From Annona cherimola (Eukaryota; Streptophyta; Magnoliopsida; Magnoliales; Annonaceae), in contig CM059974.1 in assembly GCA_030490835.1 (NCBI GenBank), forward strand, positions 5,525,501-5,589,500: a stretch of DNA of 64,000 nucleotides, written 5' to 3'. This document shows, piece after piece, positions 50,638-61,095 of this stretch (positions within the stretch are counted from its first letter, which is position 1; every line of letters starts with the position of its first letter). The notes under the pieces were generated by a model. That model was not told the origin of the DNA and made no database searches. It saw only the letters and a program-made list of their open reading frames with translations. Made by a program: the position numbers and the translations under genes.

Positions 50638-51487
50638 TAATGTTTGAAATTAAAATTTCCAGGAAGCGACTACCCCAGTCCGCTTCAAAGCCGCCCATGG
50701 ACATGTAGTTTATGATCTGGAATGTGAGCCCGATCCATGTATTATTTAATTTGTTGCATTTTTAAGATCAAATGCTATTGAAAGGACTGACGCTCCTTCC
50801 ATTTTCCGAATTAAATATTAGGAAAGAAAATCATTAGAGGCTGATCTATCTGCTAGAATGAATTTTCCCACAAGCAAGAGAAACGCTGAAAAGTCTAAAC
50901 TGGTGGTCTTTATTCTTTTGGGAATCAGATCAAGCTCTCTTCTGTTAAAGCAAAACCCAAAAGACAAGAACTGAATGGTATGGAATTGTTCAATTTAAAA
51001 AAAAATTCTTAAAGTATATTTGGAAATAGAAAATGAAGAGATAAAAAAGAAGAAGAAATAAAACAAGGGGTAACAAGACATCAAGTGATCTAAACAATGT
51101 TGTTAAGGAACAAGAAATGATGATTATAAACAATGAGAAATTATATATATAAGATAATAATTTAAAAGTTCGACGAAATAATAAAAAAATGATTATGGAA
51201 AGAGGAAAATGTAAAATTATCAAAAACCTAGAGGGGTATTTATCCCGACGGAAAAGTAAGGAGTATATGCAAATTTTAAACTTTGCATGGCCGTGAGAGA
51301 TTTTTATCCTGATCTGTTGCCGGGGGCCAACTGCCACTCTGCCAGCTAGTCCAAGGGCATCTGTGACTTTTTGTCTACACCGACCCAGCTTAGAAAAGCC
51401 CCGAGTCCAAACAGAGGAAGACTCGCTGTATCTTCTCCTCCGTCTCTCGGGTAGATATCTCTTGCCTTCCCTCTCCTTCGCTGAATC
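50638..51487. other. Upstream region of the ML-domain gene
   Basis: AT-rich and purine-rich on the plus strand around 51000-51240; no gene. The last ~150 bp, pyrimidine-rich (CTTCTCCTCCGTCTCTC), are the likely 5' UTR. Confidence 0.4.
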
Positions 51488-54400
51488 ATGGCAATGGCCG
51501 CCGCCGTTTTCTCCAATGCCTTCTCCCTTGCGTTGGTCGCCGCTCTTCTATTCTCTCCTTTAGTCCTGGCCAAACCGGTGGAATACTGCGGTTAGATCTT
51601 TCTTCTTCATCTTTTTACACTGTGCTTCTATGTAAATATACATAAATACCTAAAATTTCGTTCTTGTTTCTCTGATACCTTGGATGATTGGTTGTTCTCG
51701 TCTTCGTTTTCGCTCAATTGTCCTTGAAAATCTTCATCTGGTTCGCTTGATTTTTGCATTAGGGCATCGTCCCGTTTGAATTGATCTTTCTGATTGCTTG
51801 GCAAGAAATCTTTCCTTCTGAAAGCGCAATGGTTAATCTAAGTGACGACGACCATGTGCACAATACAGACAACTTTAATTGCATGAAAGCATCCTAATAT
51901 TCTCAAGAGCAGTTTGAATTATATGTTTTTGAAACTTTTTTTTTTCCCTTTTTTGAAAGGCCAACCTCTGCTTGCATTAGGTCTAAATTACAGGAGCGAT
52001 GGAATATGACATTCGCACATTTGACTGGCTCCACATGATTTGATAATTTAGATGGCCGAGCAACGGTGGGATATGTGTTCTTTGAGGAGTCTCAGCGTAC
52101 GTAGTCCTGCTCACAGACGCTTTCTTATAAGGTTAATCTAGCCAAATTGATGTCCGATGTCAAGTTGTCAACTTAACAGGCCAGCATTCTACCATCTGTC
52201 TTTCATTAGGAAGAATGGCAATTAGAATTTTTTAGATGACTGATTAGCTGGGACAAGTGAAGATTATGAATGTGATTAGTTATTAAGATGTTAATATCTG
52301 TTACTTGCTTTATCTTCACATAGCTTTTGCAGATAAATGTAATGATTATGATATTAAAGACATCGACTCTGCATCTGACTTCATGCCATTGTGATGTCTG
52401 CAGAGAAGGATAATGACTATGAAGTTAAGGTCTCTGGCGTTGACATTTCTCCATTCCCAATAGTCAGAAGCAAGAGAACTACTTTTAGCCTCTCTGCATC
52501 CACAGGTACAATCACCTATGTTTCAGAACTTGCTTTGACTGTGTGACATAACTATTGCTATGTGATTTTGCTGGTTTTTAATTGTTTCTTTGTTGCATTC
52601 TTCCAATCATATAAATGGAACTTGAGAGAGGCTGTGACATTCAGCAAACATTCATCCAGGGGGAAATGATGTCTTTTCACAGCTTCTACGCTTTAGTAGC
52701 ATTTGGATGTTTTCAATGACTTCTAATTTCTAATTCATGATGCATCTGATTTCTTTCTTCATGCTATCCTCTGAATTCATCCTGCTGGCTTTTCTTCGAG
52801 AAATAGTGCAGCCTTTGATGTGTTTATTGTGTGATGGCATTGCTTGGTGACTCTCTTTTGGAAATGGCAAAACAGGTGGAAGACTTTCTTAGTGTTCAAT
52901 GTGATGCTACACATTGTCTTTGTTGCCTATACATTCAATGAACATGTCTTTTTTTAAATTAAAAACTATCTATTTGATGTCTTCAATTTATTTCTAATTA
53001 TTACTCATTATGTTATCATTCCTCTTTTCCTTTAGTTTTTCATTCAAGGTGATGTTACATGTTAGCTAACATCTTTTTTCCTCATTGTTAGCTATGCGTT
53101 CAATGAATATACTCTTTTTTCCTTTTTTAAAAACTATCTATTTAACGTCTTCACTTTATTTCTAATTGCTCATTGTGTTGTCAGTTCTTCTCTTTTCCTT
53201 TACTTCTTCTTTACTTTCCATATGATTTGATGTAACCTAAAACCCATTTTGCAATCTGATAACGAAGATGACTATTTTGATGATGGAATTGCATTACTTG
53301 GCATAGGTTTTGTGAGTGTATGCCTTTTTAACTTTTGTGATCCTCATGCACTGATGATAAAGTTCTCTATCAGAACAATGGAAAACTTTTTAACTTTTGT
53401 GATCCTCATGCACCTATGGTAAAGTTCTCTATCAGAATAAATATTTTTTCTGCTGCAAATCAATTCTGCTGTGTGAGCCAGTCTTTTGAGTTTTAGGAAT
53501 CCATTTCCTTCTACCATTCCTAAACAGAGAGTTGTTGCTGCAATTTCCTACATGAAAGATCCTTGTGCTCTTATGCATGTGGTGTTGATAATTTTCCTGT
53601 TAAATCATTGGACACATTGCAAGTTACCCATTTGTGTAAAATGTTTCATCTTTGGAATAAAATATATAGATTTATGTGTGAATTACTTCATTTGTGATCA
53701 ACATTAAGTTCAATGATTATTCTTCATTTAATTCCTTTAATTTAGGAAGGACTTTTGAAGGCTTAAAACATCATCATCATCATCATAAGCCATTTCCCAC
53801 CTATGTGGGGTCGGCTGCATGGATTCTGTTACGCCATTCTTGGCGATTTAAGACTAAATTTTCAGTAATTTGTAATTTTTTTAAATCTTGTTTAATTACT
53901 TCCATCCATGTTTTTTTGGGTCTTCCTCTCATTCTCCTACCACCTTCTACTTGGATAAACTCTGTTTTCCTAACCGGTGCGACTTCAGGCCTCCTTTTTA
54001 CATGACCAAACCATCTTAATCTATTTTCTCTCATTTTATCATAAATTGGTCTCACTTTTAAGTTTTCTCGAATTATTTCATTCCTAATTTTATCTTTTCT
54101 TATTTTACCACTCATCCACCTTAACATTCTCATTTCTGCTACGCTCATTTTTTGTATATGTTGCTCTTTAACTGCCCAACATTCTGCCCCATAAAGCATA
54201 GCAGGTCTAATCGCAGTCTTATAAAATTTTTCTTTTAATTTGACTGAGACTCGACGGTCACATAAAATTCCTGACGCACTTCTCCATTTCTTCCATCCTG
54301 CTTGAATTCTATGTATTATATCTTTCTCGATTTCCCCGTTCTCTTGAACTATTGATCCTAAGTATCGAAAGTGATTAGTTCTTGTTACTACTTGATCTAA

Positions 54401-55399
54401 AATCTTAATTGGTTCCTCATCCGGGTTCTCACTATTATTAAAATTGCATTTCATATATTCAGTTTTTGTGCGACTAATTCTAAAACCATTAGATTCTAAA
54501 GCATCTACCCATCTTTTAATTCATACGAAGTAATCCTTGTGTCTGTAAAGGGGGCTGGAAATAGCTCTTGTGGATAGAAGATTTATGCAGTACTATGGTT
54601 GTATCACATCCTAATCTAATTCGTGTTTTGTATGTGATACAGATAAAGCCATCACTGGTGGTAACCTGCAGATTGATGTTGCACTTTTTGGTATCAACAT
54701 TTACAGCCAGACCATTGACCTGTGCAAGGAGACATCTTGTCCAGTTTCACCAGGCAATTTTGTGCTGACTCACAAGCAAACGTTGCCATGGCTCACTCCG
54801 CCTGTATGTTATTTTTCATCTTGCGCTTAATTATCCTAGGAGCATTGACATAAAAACTACCGGTAGCTTTATCTTGCAGTAACAGTGCTCCTCAAAAGTT
54901 TCTTCTTTAGACAATTTGGACATGCTGCTTGTTGACAATATGGCTAGATAAGATGCATGGAAGTATCTGTCAGTTGTCTGCATTCAAAGAGATTTTTTAG
55001 GGTGTGGACCCGATAAACTTAATATTCTGGATCGCTCAATCAGAGCCCATTCACGGACTAATGCTAGACCCCATTCCATCTCATCAGGATGAGGATGAAG
55101 ATGCGAATGTGGGATGGAAAAAGTGGGTTGATATTTGTTGAGAATAAGAAAAGTGTTTTTGGGAAATGGGAGATCCATCCATCCCATCTCATCCAAATTT
55201 TGAACAGGTTATAAGTTCCTTTTGAGTGGATTAAGTTCCAATTGGCTGCATGCTTTTCTGCTTATCCATCTCGATTCTCTCGTGTGTACAGGGTTCATAC
55301 ACACTTAAGATGCAGGTCTTGGGAGCCGATGGCAAGAAGATGTCGTGCATCACTTTTGATTTTTCAATTGGCTTTGTTGCGTCCGTTGCTGATGTCTGA
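51488..55399 (+). CDS. MD-2-related lipid-recognition (ML) domain protein, secreted
   Basis: Four exons (51488-51590, 52404-52505, 54643-54803, 55292-55399) join in frame to a 157-aa protein, the usual size of plant ML proteins. Residues 1-28 form a signal peptide (Ala/Leu-rich core, LVLA end), so the mature protein enters the secretory pathway, towards vacuole or apoplast. The ML fold follows: VKVSGVDISP, the CKETSC loop, FVLTHKQTLP, and GSYTLKMQV ... MSCITFDF. Four cysteines (C34, C96, C101, C141) fit the disulfide pattern of NPC2/ML proteins (outer pair 34-141, loop pair 96-101). The family binds lipids or sterols in a hydrophobic pocket; the plant ligand is not known from sequence. Intron 2 (52506-54642) is unusually long because it carries an antisense RTE LINE fragment and local duplications. 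Confidence 0.93.
52890..53440. repeat. Two local direct duplications in intron 2 of the ML gene
   Basis: The first (about 52890-53035 and 53045-53210) shares GTGATG(C/T)TACA, TTCAATGAA(C/T)AT, AAAAACTATCTATTT and TTTATTTCTAATT. The second, near-identical and of 61-62 bp (about 53322-53440), shares TTTTTAACTTTTGTGATCCTC and AAAGTTCTCTATCAGAA. Confidence 0.75.
53771..54520 (-). mobile_element. 5'-truncated RTE-type LINE, C-terminal reverse transcriptase part
   Basis: The minus-strand reading (217 codons from the ATG at 54454, coding-like to about 54519) carries RTE-type signatures: HFRYLGSIVQENGEI, KEKFYKTAIRPAMLYGAECW, MRMLRWMSGK, RLRWFGHVKRR and GRPKKTW. It ends in HAADPT. Just after the stop come a very short tail and a (ATG)n run (CAT repeats at 53771-53786 on the plus strand), typical of RTE 3' ends. 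The 5' half of the element is missing. The ORF is open throughout what remains, so the insertion is fairly young. No clear target duplication was found. Confidence 0.9.
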
Positions 55400-56070
55400 A
55401 GTTGCGACGTGCTTGTTTATTCGACTAGTTATGAGGTTCCATGCACTTAGCTGGACAATTACTTTCTAATTGTTGTGTTCTTATTTCCAAAATCTAGTCT
55501 CCCTGCTTTATGGGGGGTGTTCATTGTGAATAGCATAAAAAGACGCAATGTTATGGTAACAGTTGGTATGTTAGATACTTGTTGGTGGTTTGCAAAAGTT
55601 GCTGGCAATTTATTACCCATAATTCTATTATTCTACGCGAGCTAGGGCTGTAAATACCCGTGTTGAATCGGGCAAAGCATTGATTCTCTTTTTTTTTTTT
55701 GCCGTGTCTTAACTTATGAAAACCATTCCTGCCGCCTATTCCATTCAAAATTATTCGAGTTCCGCCGGATTGGGAATGAACTCCTAGAGATGTTATTACT
55801 AGTTAGCAGAGGGATATGTGGGATAGGTTGCGGAGACTAGGGATTTTAGGCCTGCTGTACTTTGAACTATACAGAGAATGCAAATCCGTGCCCACCATCC
55901 TCTCTCTTATGGAGAGAACTGCTGGCTCAGGTTATGTAATATAGATCATCAAGCATTGATTTAGAGTGGATAGGATAGTGATAAGAGACATAATAAACAA
56001 GCGATTATTACACATGTATTTGGTTGAATAAGAGTCATTTCAAATTTTTTGCAATAAATAAAAGAGGAGT
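55400..56070. other. ML gene 3' UTR and intergenic DNA
   Basis: No further gene recognised. Confidence 0.4.
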
Positions 56071-56420
56071 GATCTTGTTAGCCTAGGCTAAGTAAATGTT
56101 CCATTTAGTTCATCTTAAAAAATTATATTTACAACAATTTTTTTTAAAATTTTTCTTTGCGCACTTGTTTATTTAAGTGTATTTAACATATAGATTAAGT
56201 TTTATCATTTTTGAATATATTTATCTATTTTTTGAGATTTTTAAACATCTATGCGTATATATGTATTTAAAATATCCTTATTTTTATTTTTGATAAAACT
56301 TTATATATATATTAAATACACTTAGATAAATAAGTATATGAAGAAACAAAAGTTATTTTAAATAAGATTTTTGAGGGTGGCTAAGTGATTTTTTTACTTA
56401 GTCTAGATTAATAGAATTAT
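56071..56420. mobile_element. Foldback element, family A
   Basis: Left end CTTGTTAGCCTAGGCTAAG... and right end ...GGGTGGCTAAGTGATTTTTTTACTTAG are inverted relatives. The interior matches the element at 1867 (AAATTATATTTACAACAA, TTTAACATATAGATTAAGTTTTA). About 350 bp. Confidence 0.65.
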
Positions 56421-56822
56421 TCCCCTAAATAAAAATAAAACTATCACAGTCTTTACTCTTTAGATGAAAGAGTGTCAAAAAAAAGTGTGAGAAGTGGAAA
56501 GATCGACGGTAATCCGAAGATTGCCTGTCGCTCGCCATTATGGTTATTGGATATTGTGGTGGCCAGCAAACTCTTTTACAGTCTATCTTCCTCTCCTCCA
56601 ATTTTTTCGGGTGTCATGTGGCTTTATTGTTTGTTACTGCGTGCTCTATGTTACGCGGTGATCCGGCTTGTCTATCCCTCACAATGCCAAGGCCTCGGGA
56701 CCGCCATGTGCTGTGAGCCGAATCCGATATGACCCTTTTTTGTCAATCTTCTTGTCACTACAACGGAACAGCGGTGCAGTTGCCCAAAAAATAAACCTTA
56801 CACATATTAGAATATAATAAAA

Positions 56823-57361
56823 CTTTATATAATCATTTATCCATATATAAATCATACCTTAAATAGTTTAGATGTTGAAAAAATCACTTTAAAGTTGTTA
56901 TTTACATCAAACTATTTTATTACGTTGAATTTATACCATTTTCAGATGGGACTCATATACATATCTGATTGGGATGAAAAATTAGTATGGTAATAGAATA
57001 CATTATTCTAAATACAAGGAGAGAGTAGATTATGATTTGATGATCATGTAGGGCCTATTTTAGCGATGCTGCACCTGAATATTCCTTATATGTATATATA
57101 GAGATTTACGTGCAGTCCATGCACTGTGGGCCCCACCTGATCATAAATGGAAAATCCACCCCACCCATTATATTTAGAATTGTTCACTTTAATAGCATAC
57201 CAATTTTCATCCAAATCCAACATGTATATAGTCCCCATCTTAAAATGGTGCAAAATCAACGTAATAAAATAGTTTAATGTAAATATCAAGTTTAAAGTGG
57301 TTTTTTCAACATCTAAACCGTCTAAAGTATGATTTATATATGGATAAATGAGTGTATAAAG
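56823..57361. repeat. Pair of ~150-bp inverted repeats
   Basis: The left arm 56823-56974 and right arm 57211-57361 are reverse complements at high identity (shared AACGTAATAAAATAGTTT, TCAACATCTAAAC, ATGATTTATATATGGATAAATGA). The right copy is part of a larger element with ends GTGCAGTCCATGCACTGTG (from about 57110) and ACAGCGGACTGCAC (to about 57413). A related copy lies at 36550. Confidence 0.8.
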
Positions 57362-57423
57362 TTTCATTACAATCTAACATGTGTGGGGTCCATTTTACAG
57401 CGGACTGCACACGATCAGGTCTC

Positions 57424-57445
57424 ATATATATATATATATATATAT
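57424..57445. repeat. (AT)n microsatellite
   Basis: About 11 AT units just left of the FAR1-like gene leader. Confidence 0.9.
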
Positions 57446-57469
57446 GGGATATACTCATGTGCATTCTGC

Positions 57470-58429
57470 ATGCACGGAAGCAACGGTGCAGACGGCTCAT
57501 CTGGCCGTCGATTTCGGCGGGTTGAATCCTGTCCGTCGAGAGCTGGTGTGCGTGTTGCGTTGCGTTGGGCGGGTCATACACGCGGATCTGCTGTGAAAAT
57601 TTTCCCGCTCGGCAGCAAAACACGAAAACAGCAGATCCCGCCTTCTCTGGCGTCCCTGGCGTCCCTCGTCCCTCCTCAATCCCCGAATCCCGGCATCCTC
57701 AATCCCTAAAGCCCGGCATCCCCCCCACCCTCGTCCCTCCTCAATCCCTAAATCCCGGCATCCCCTCCTAAATCCCTAACTCACGCAGCGGCACGCAGCA
57801 GGCAGCAGCAGCTCCCGCTCCCAGCAGCAGCACCCGTCCGTCTGGTGAACAGCAGGCAGCGGCACCATCGACGACCAGCAGTAGCAGTTCCTCTATCGAT
57901 CAACGCACAGCAGACGACATCCCCTCCTAAAGATTCGCACGGTTCCAGTGGCACGCAGCAGACGGCATCCCCACATCAGCTCTAGCCTCCATAACCAGCA
58001 GATCCGGCGATTCGCATCTCCGGCGAGGGTGAGTTGCAATCTTATTGATGCTATTAAGTAATGAATGCAAATAATTTCAGTTTTTTGGTGGATAGCTAGC
58101 CGAACTGGAATTTGATTTTTTTCTTATCTCGTCTTCTCCGTAAATCCGCATGCGGATTCTGAATGTGCAGCAAATTAGCTCCCGGCCGCATCTCCCTCAC
58201 GCGAAAATCCGCATGCGGAGTCTGAATCCGCATGCGGATTATAACTGCGCAGCGAAAGTACCTCCCATCCGCATCTACCTCACGTGAAAATCCGCATGCG
58301 GATTATGAATCCGCATGCAGATGGGAGGTACTTTCGCTGCGTAGTTATAATCCGCATGCGGATTAGAGCATCCTAACAGAGAGTTGTTGGCCCATTTTTT
58401 AATGCAGTGAGATGAGAACATGAAATAGC
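57470..58429 (+). other. GC-rich 5' leader and leader intron of the FAR1-like gene
   Basis: Composition changes to GC-rich from about 57470. A 65-bp minisatellite (CCTCGTCCCTCCTCAATCCC at 57664 and 57729, with CCCGGCATCC blocks) and CAGCAG runs follow. A leader intron is inferred from GAGG|GTGAGTT (58029) to AATGCAG (58407). The short exon before the ATG holds two overlapping minimal uORFs, at 58412-58423 and 58420-58428. Confidence 0.5.
58145..58363. repeat. Cluster of TCCGCATGCGGA palindromes with a 49-bp inverted repeat
   Basis: Perfect 12-bp palindromes lie at 58145-58156, 58208-58219, 58227-58238, 58291-58302 and 58351-58362, plus an imperfect copy at 58309-58320. Arms 58226-58274 and 58315-58363 are reverse complements over 49 bp with two mismatches. 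The whole cluster sits inside the inferred leader intron. Confidence 0.92.
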
Positions 58430-60763
58430 ATGGCCCAAAATGAATTTGAGATGTCATCTAAAGGAAGCGGACAGACCTTCACTCCATTGACAACTTTTAC
58501 CCCTCAAGCATGTCATGCCTTAACCCCAACTATTGGACAAGAGTTCAACAGCGAAGAAGAAGCATATTCATTTTATAATTCATATGCAAGGTGTTGTGGT
58601 TTTAGCATAAGAAAAAGTGATGTCAAAAGATCGAAAGATGGAGAAATAATATATCGCATTTTGAAGTGCTCTAAACAGGGCCTTCGACAAAATAATCCGC
58701 GAGCTACAAGAAAACGCAAACAAAGAGATACTACTAGATGTGAATGCTTTGCATCACTAACTGTCAAGCGTTTATCAAGTACTTTGATGTGGAAGGTCAC
58801 ATGCTTCAAAAAGGAACACTCGCATCGATTAGAGACCCCCGTTAAGTCTCGTTGCCTGCGATCTCATCGGAAGGTGCCAGAATCACAATTGGACATAGTT
58901 GAAGGTCTCCAGAAGGCAGGTGTTGGAGTGTCAAGATCATTACAATTTATGATAGAGGAGGCAGGGGGACGTGATCAGTTGGGATTTATGGAAGTCGACT
59001 TACGTAATGCCTTACGATCGAGACGAATGTCAAGATATGGAGGGGGTGCACCAGCCTTATTGGAGTACTTTGAAAATCAATTCGCTAGCAAATCAGACTA
59101 CTTTTATGATATTAAGGTTGATGAGCAACGTCGACTAATGTCATGTATGTGGGTTGACGGAGAATCTAAGAAGGATTATCAAGTATTCAATGATGTCATT
59201 TGCTTTGATACAACTTATCGGACCAATGAATATGATATGCCATTTGGACCCTTTGTGGGGGTTAATCATCATAAGCAATCAATATTGCTTGGAGCTGGTT
59301 TATTGTTTGGTGAGAGTGAAGAAGATTTCACGTGGTTGTTTCAAACATGGCTTCATGCCATGGGTGGTATACCTCCGAAAGCCATCATCACAGACCAGGA
59401 TCCAGCTATTACAAAGGCTATATCTGTGGTATTCCCATTTGCAAAGCACATTTTCTGTTCATGGCACATATATAGAAAATTTCCTGAGAAATTGCAGTCA
59501 ACCAATGAAAGTTATCCTCAATTTAAGGATAGCTTATTCAGGTTAATTAAGAATACAGAAGCTCCTGGAGAGTTTGAAGCTGGCTGGGAAAAGTTGATGG
59601 ATAATTTTGAATTGAGAAATCATGCTTGGTTACAACAAATGTATAATATTCGAGAGAAGTGGATACCGGCCTACACGAGGAGTATTTTCTTGGCGGGGAT
59701 GAGCACCACTCAAAGGTCTGAAAGCATAAATGCTTTTTTTGATCAATTCGTTGGGTCGACCACAAAATTAGTCCAGTTTGTCGAAGCTTACGAGCGTGCA
59801 ATAACGAAGAGAAGAGAGGATGAAAAAGATGTTGATTGTAAAACCACCTATGGAACTCCGGTGCTGAAAACCAAATATATGCTCGAGGAACAAATTGCAA
59901 AAATATATACTAGGGAGATCTTCTATGAGTTTCAGGCTGAAATGGATGATTCAAGATATTATAAGCCAATGCAAGACGGCATAGAAGAGGGTCATATTAT
60001 CTACAAGGTACACAAATCGGGAGATCCCAACTATCAGCGATTGGTCAGCTGGTGCGAACAAGAAAAATTTGCAACATGTTCATGCCGCTTATTTGATTGG
60101 TGCGGGATTGTTTGTCGGCACATATTATCCGTGTTTCACTGGCGTGACATTGTAGCTATGCCTGAGGGACATGTACTTCATCGGTGGTCACAGCGTCCAA
60201 AGGAGAATATTAGAGTGTTAAGCTTTACAGACAATTGTGATGCAACTAATTCACCACTCGTCCGTCGGCACATTGTTTTTCCAAAAATCAATTTCATACT
60301 CAATGAATTATCATCAAGTTGGGGAGCATTTCAATTTGCAAATGCAGCTTTGGATGACATGATAGAGGTTATGTGTCAAAAGAAGCAAGCCGAAATGCTA
60401 GCAAGTCCTTCGAATGAGCAACAATTAGCATTACCATATGCAGGACAGGGCATGACATCAGAAGCTAGCAATCATGTCACCGAAAGTAATCCATGCAGAA
60501 ATCATACAAACGGAAGAGATGAAGGCAATATACTATTGCAGCCAGTGATAGTTGATAATGGATCAAGTGCCCCATCTCAAGTGCAGGATTTTGCAAATAG
60601 ACGGCGAACGAAGGGGCGATCAAAGCAACGTCTAAAATCTTCTATTGAAAAAGCCACCGAACGCACAGGAAGATTATGCCGTGGGTGTAAGAAAATCGTG
60701 GTTGGTCATGATAGGCGAAATTGTCCATTGTTACATAAAAATGATATTGATTCATCTGTTTAA
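58430..60763 (+). CDS. FAR1-related / MULE transposase-like protein
   Basis: A 777-aa single-exon ORF. FAR1/FHY3-related proteins are domesticated relatives of MULE transposases that bind DNA; the same architecture occurs in active MULEs. Domains: FAR1 zinc-binding DNA domain (about 40-137, FNSEEEAYSFYNSYARCCGF ... HSHRLET), MULE transposase core (about 255-350), SWIM zinc finger C550-x-C552-x9-C562-x-H564, and a C-terminal zinc knuckle C750-x2-C753-x6-H760-x4-C765. The likely DDE triad is intact: D260 in FDTTY, D322 in TDQD, E431 in RSESIN. The ATG at 58430 lies just after an inferred leader intron, and a 3' UTR intron is suggested (60777-60858). The flanking GCATGC-rich repeats on both sides favour a transposon origin over an ordinary host FRS gene, but no terminal repeats or target duplications were found. 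Confidence 0.9.
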   Translation: MAQNEFEMSSKGSGQTFTPLTTFTPQACHALTPTIGQEFNSEEEAYSFYNSYARCCGFSIRKSDVKRSKDGEIIYRILKCSKQGLRQNNPRATRKRKQRDTTRCECFASLTVKRLSSTLMWKVTCFKKEHSHRLETPVKSRCLRSHRKVPESQLDIVEGLQKAGVGVSRSLQFMIEEAGGRDQLGFMEVDLRNALRSRRMSRYGGGAPALLEYFENQFASKSDYFYDIKVDEQRRLMSCMWVDGESKKDYQVFNDVICFDTTYRTNEYDMPFGPFVGVNHHKQSILLGAGLLFGESEEDFTWLFQTWLHAMGGIPPKAIITDQDPAITKAISVVFPFAKHIFCSWHIYRKFPEKLQSTNESYPQFKDSLFRLIKNTEAPGEFEAGWEKLMDNFELRNHAWLQQMYNIREKWIPAYTRSIFLAGMSTTQRSESINAFFDQFVGSTTKLVQFVEAYERAITKRREDEKDVDCKTTYGTPVLKTKYMLEEQIAKIYTREIFYEFQAEMDDSRYYKPMQDGIEEGHIIYKVHKSGDPNYQRLVSWCEQEKFATCSCRLFDWCGIVCRHILSVFHWRDIVAMPEGHVLHRWSQRPKENIRVLSFTDNCDATNSPLVRRHIVFPKINFILNELSSSWGAFQFANAALDDMIEVMCQKKQAEMLASPSNEQQLALPYAGQGMTSEASNHVTESNPCRNHTNGRDEGNILLQPVIVDNGSSAPSQVQDFANRRRTKGRSKQRLKSSIEKATERTGRLCRGCKKIVVGHDRRNCPLLHKNDIDSSV

Positions 60764-61095
60764 ATGAACGACAAAGGTATTTATCTTTTCAATGTTCATC
60801 TTAATGTGATTTCTTATTATGCTAAATCTGTTAACGTAACTTAATCTTTCTACTGCAGTTTTGCATAAGTACAAGGATTACGAAGATGGAATAGTTATTA
60901 GAAGGATCGTTGAGCTTTATGCAACATCGAAAGATAGTAGAAGCATGAAGGGACAGCTTTGCATAAGTGTTTGCTATTGTAGATTTCTGTACTTTTGTAA
61001 AAAAGTAGACTCTGTAGAACGATTAAGGATGACTTAATTCTATAAACTCTTTGTTTGTTGATGTAGTGTTGTGCATGTAAAGTATATCATACAGG

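Noticed and set aside
53694..54005. 103-aa plus-strand ORF in the ML gene intron
   Set aside because: It overlaps the antisense RTE LINE, whose minus-strand frame is the real one.
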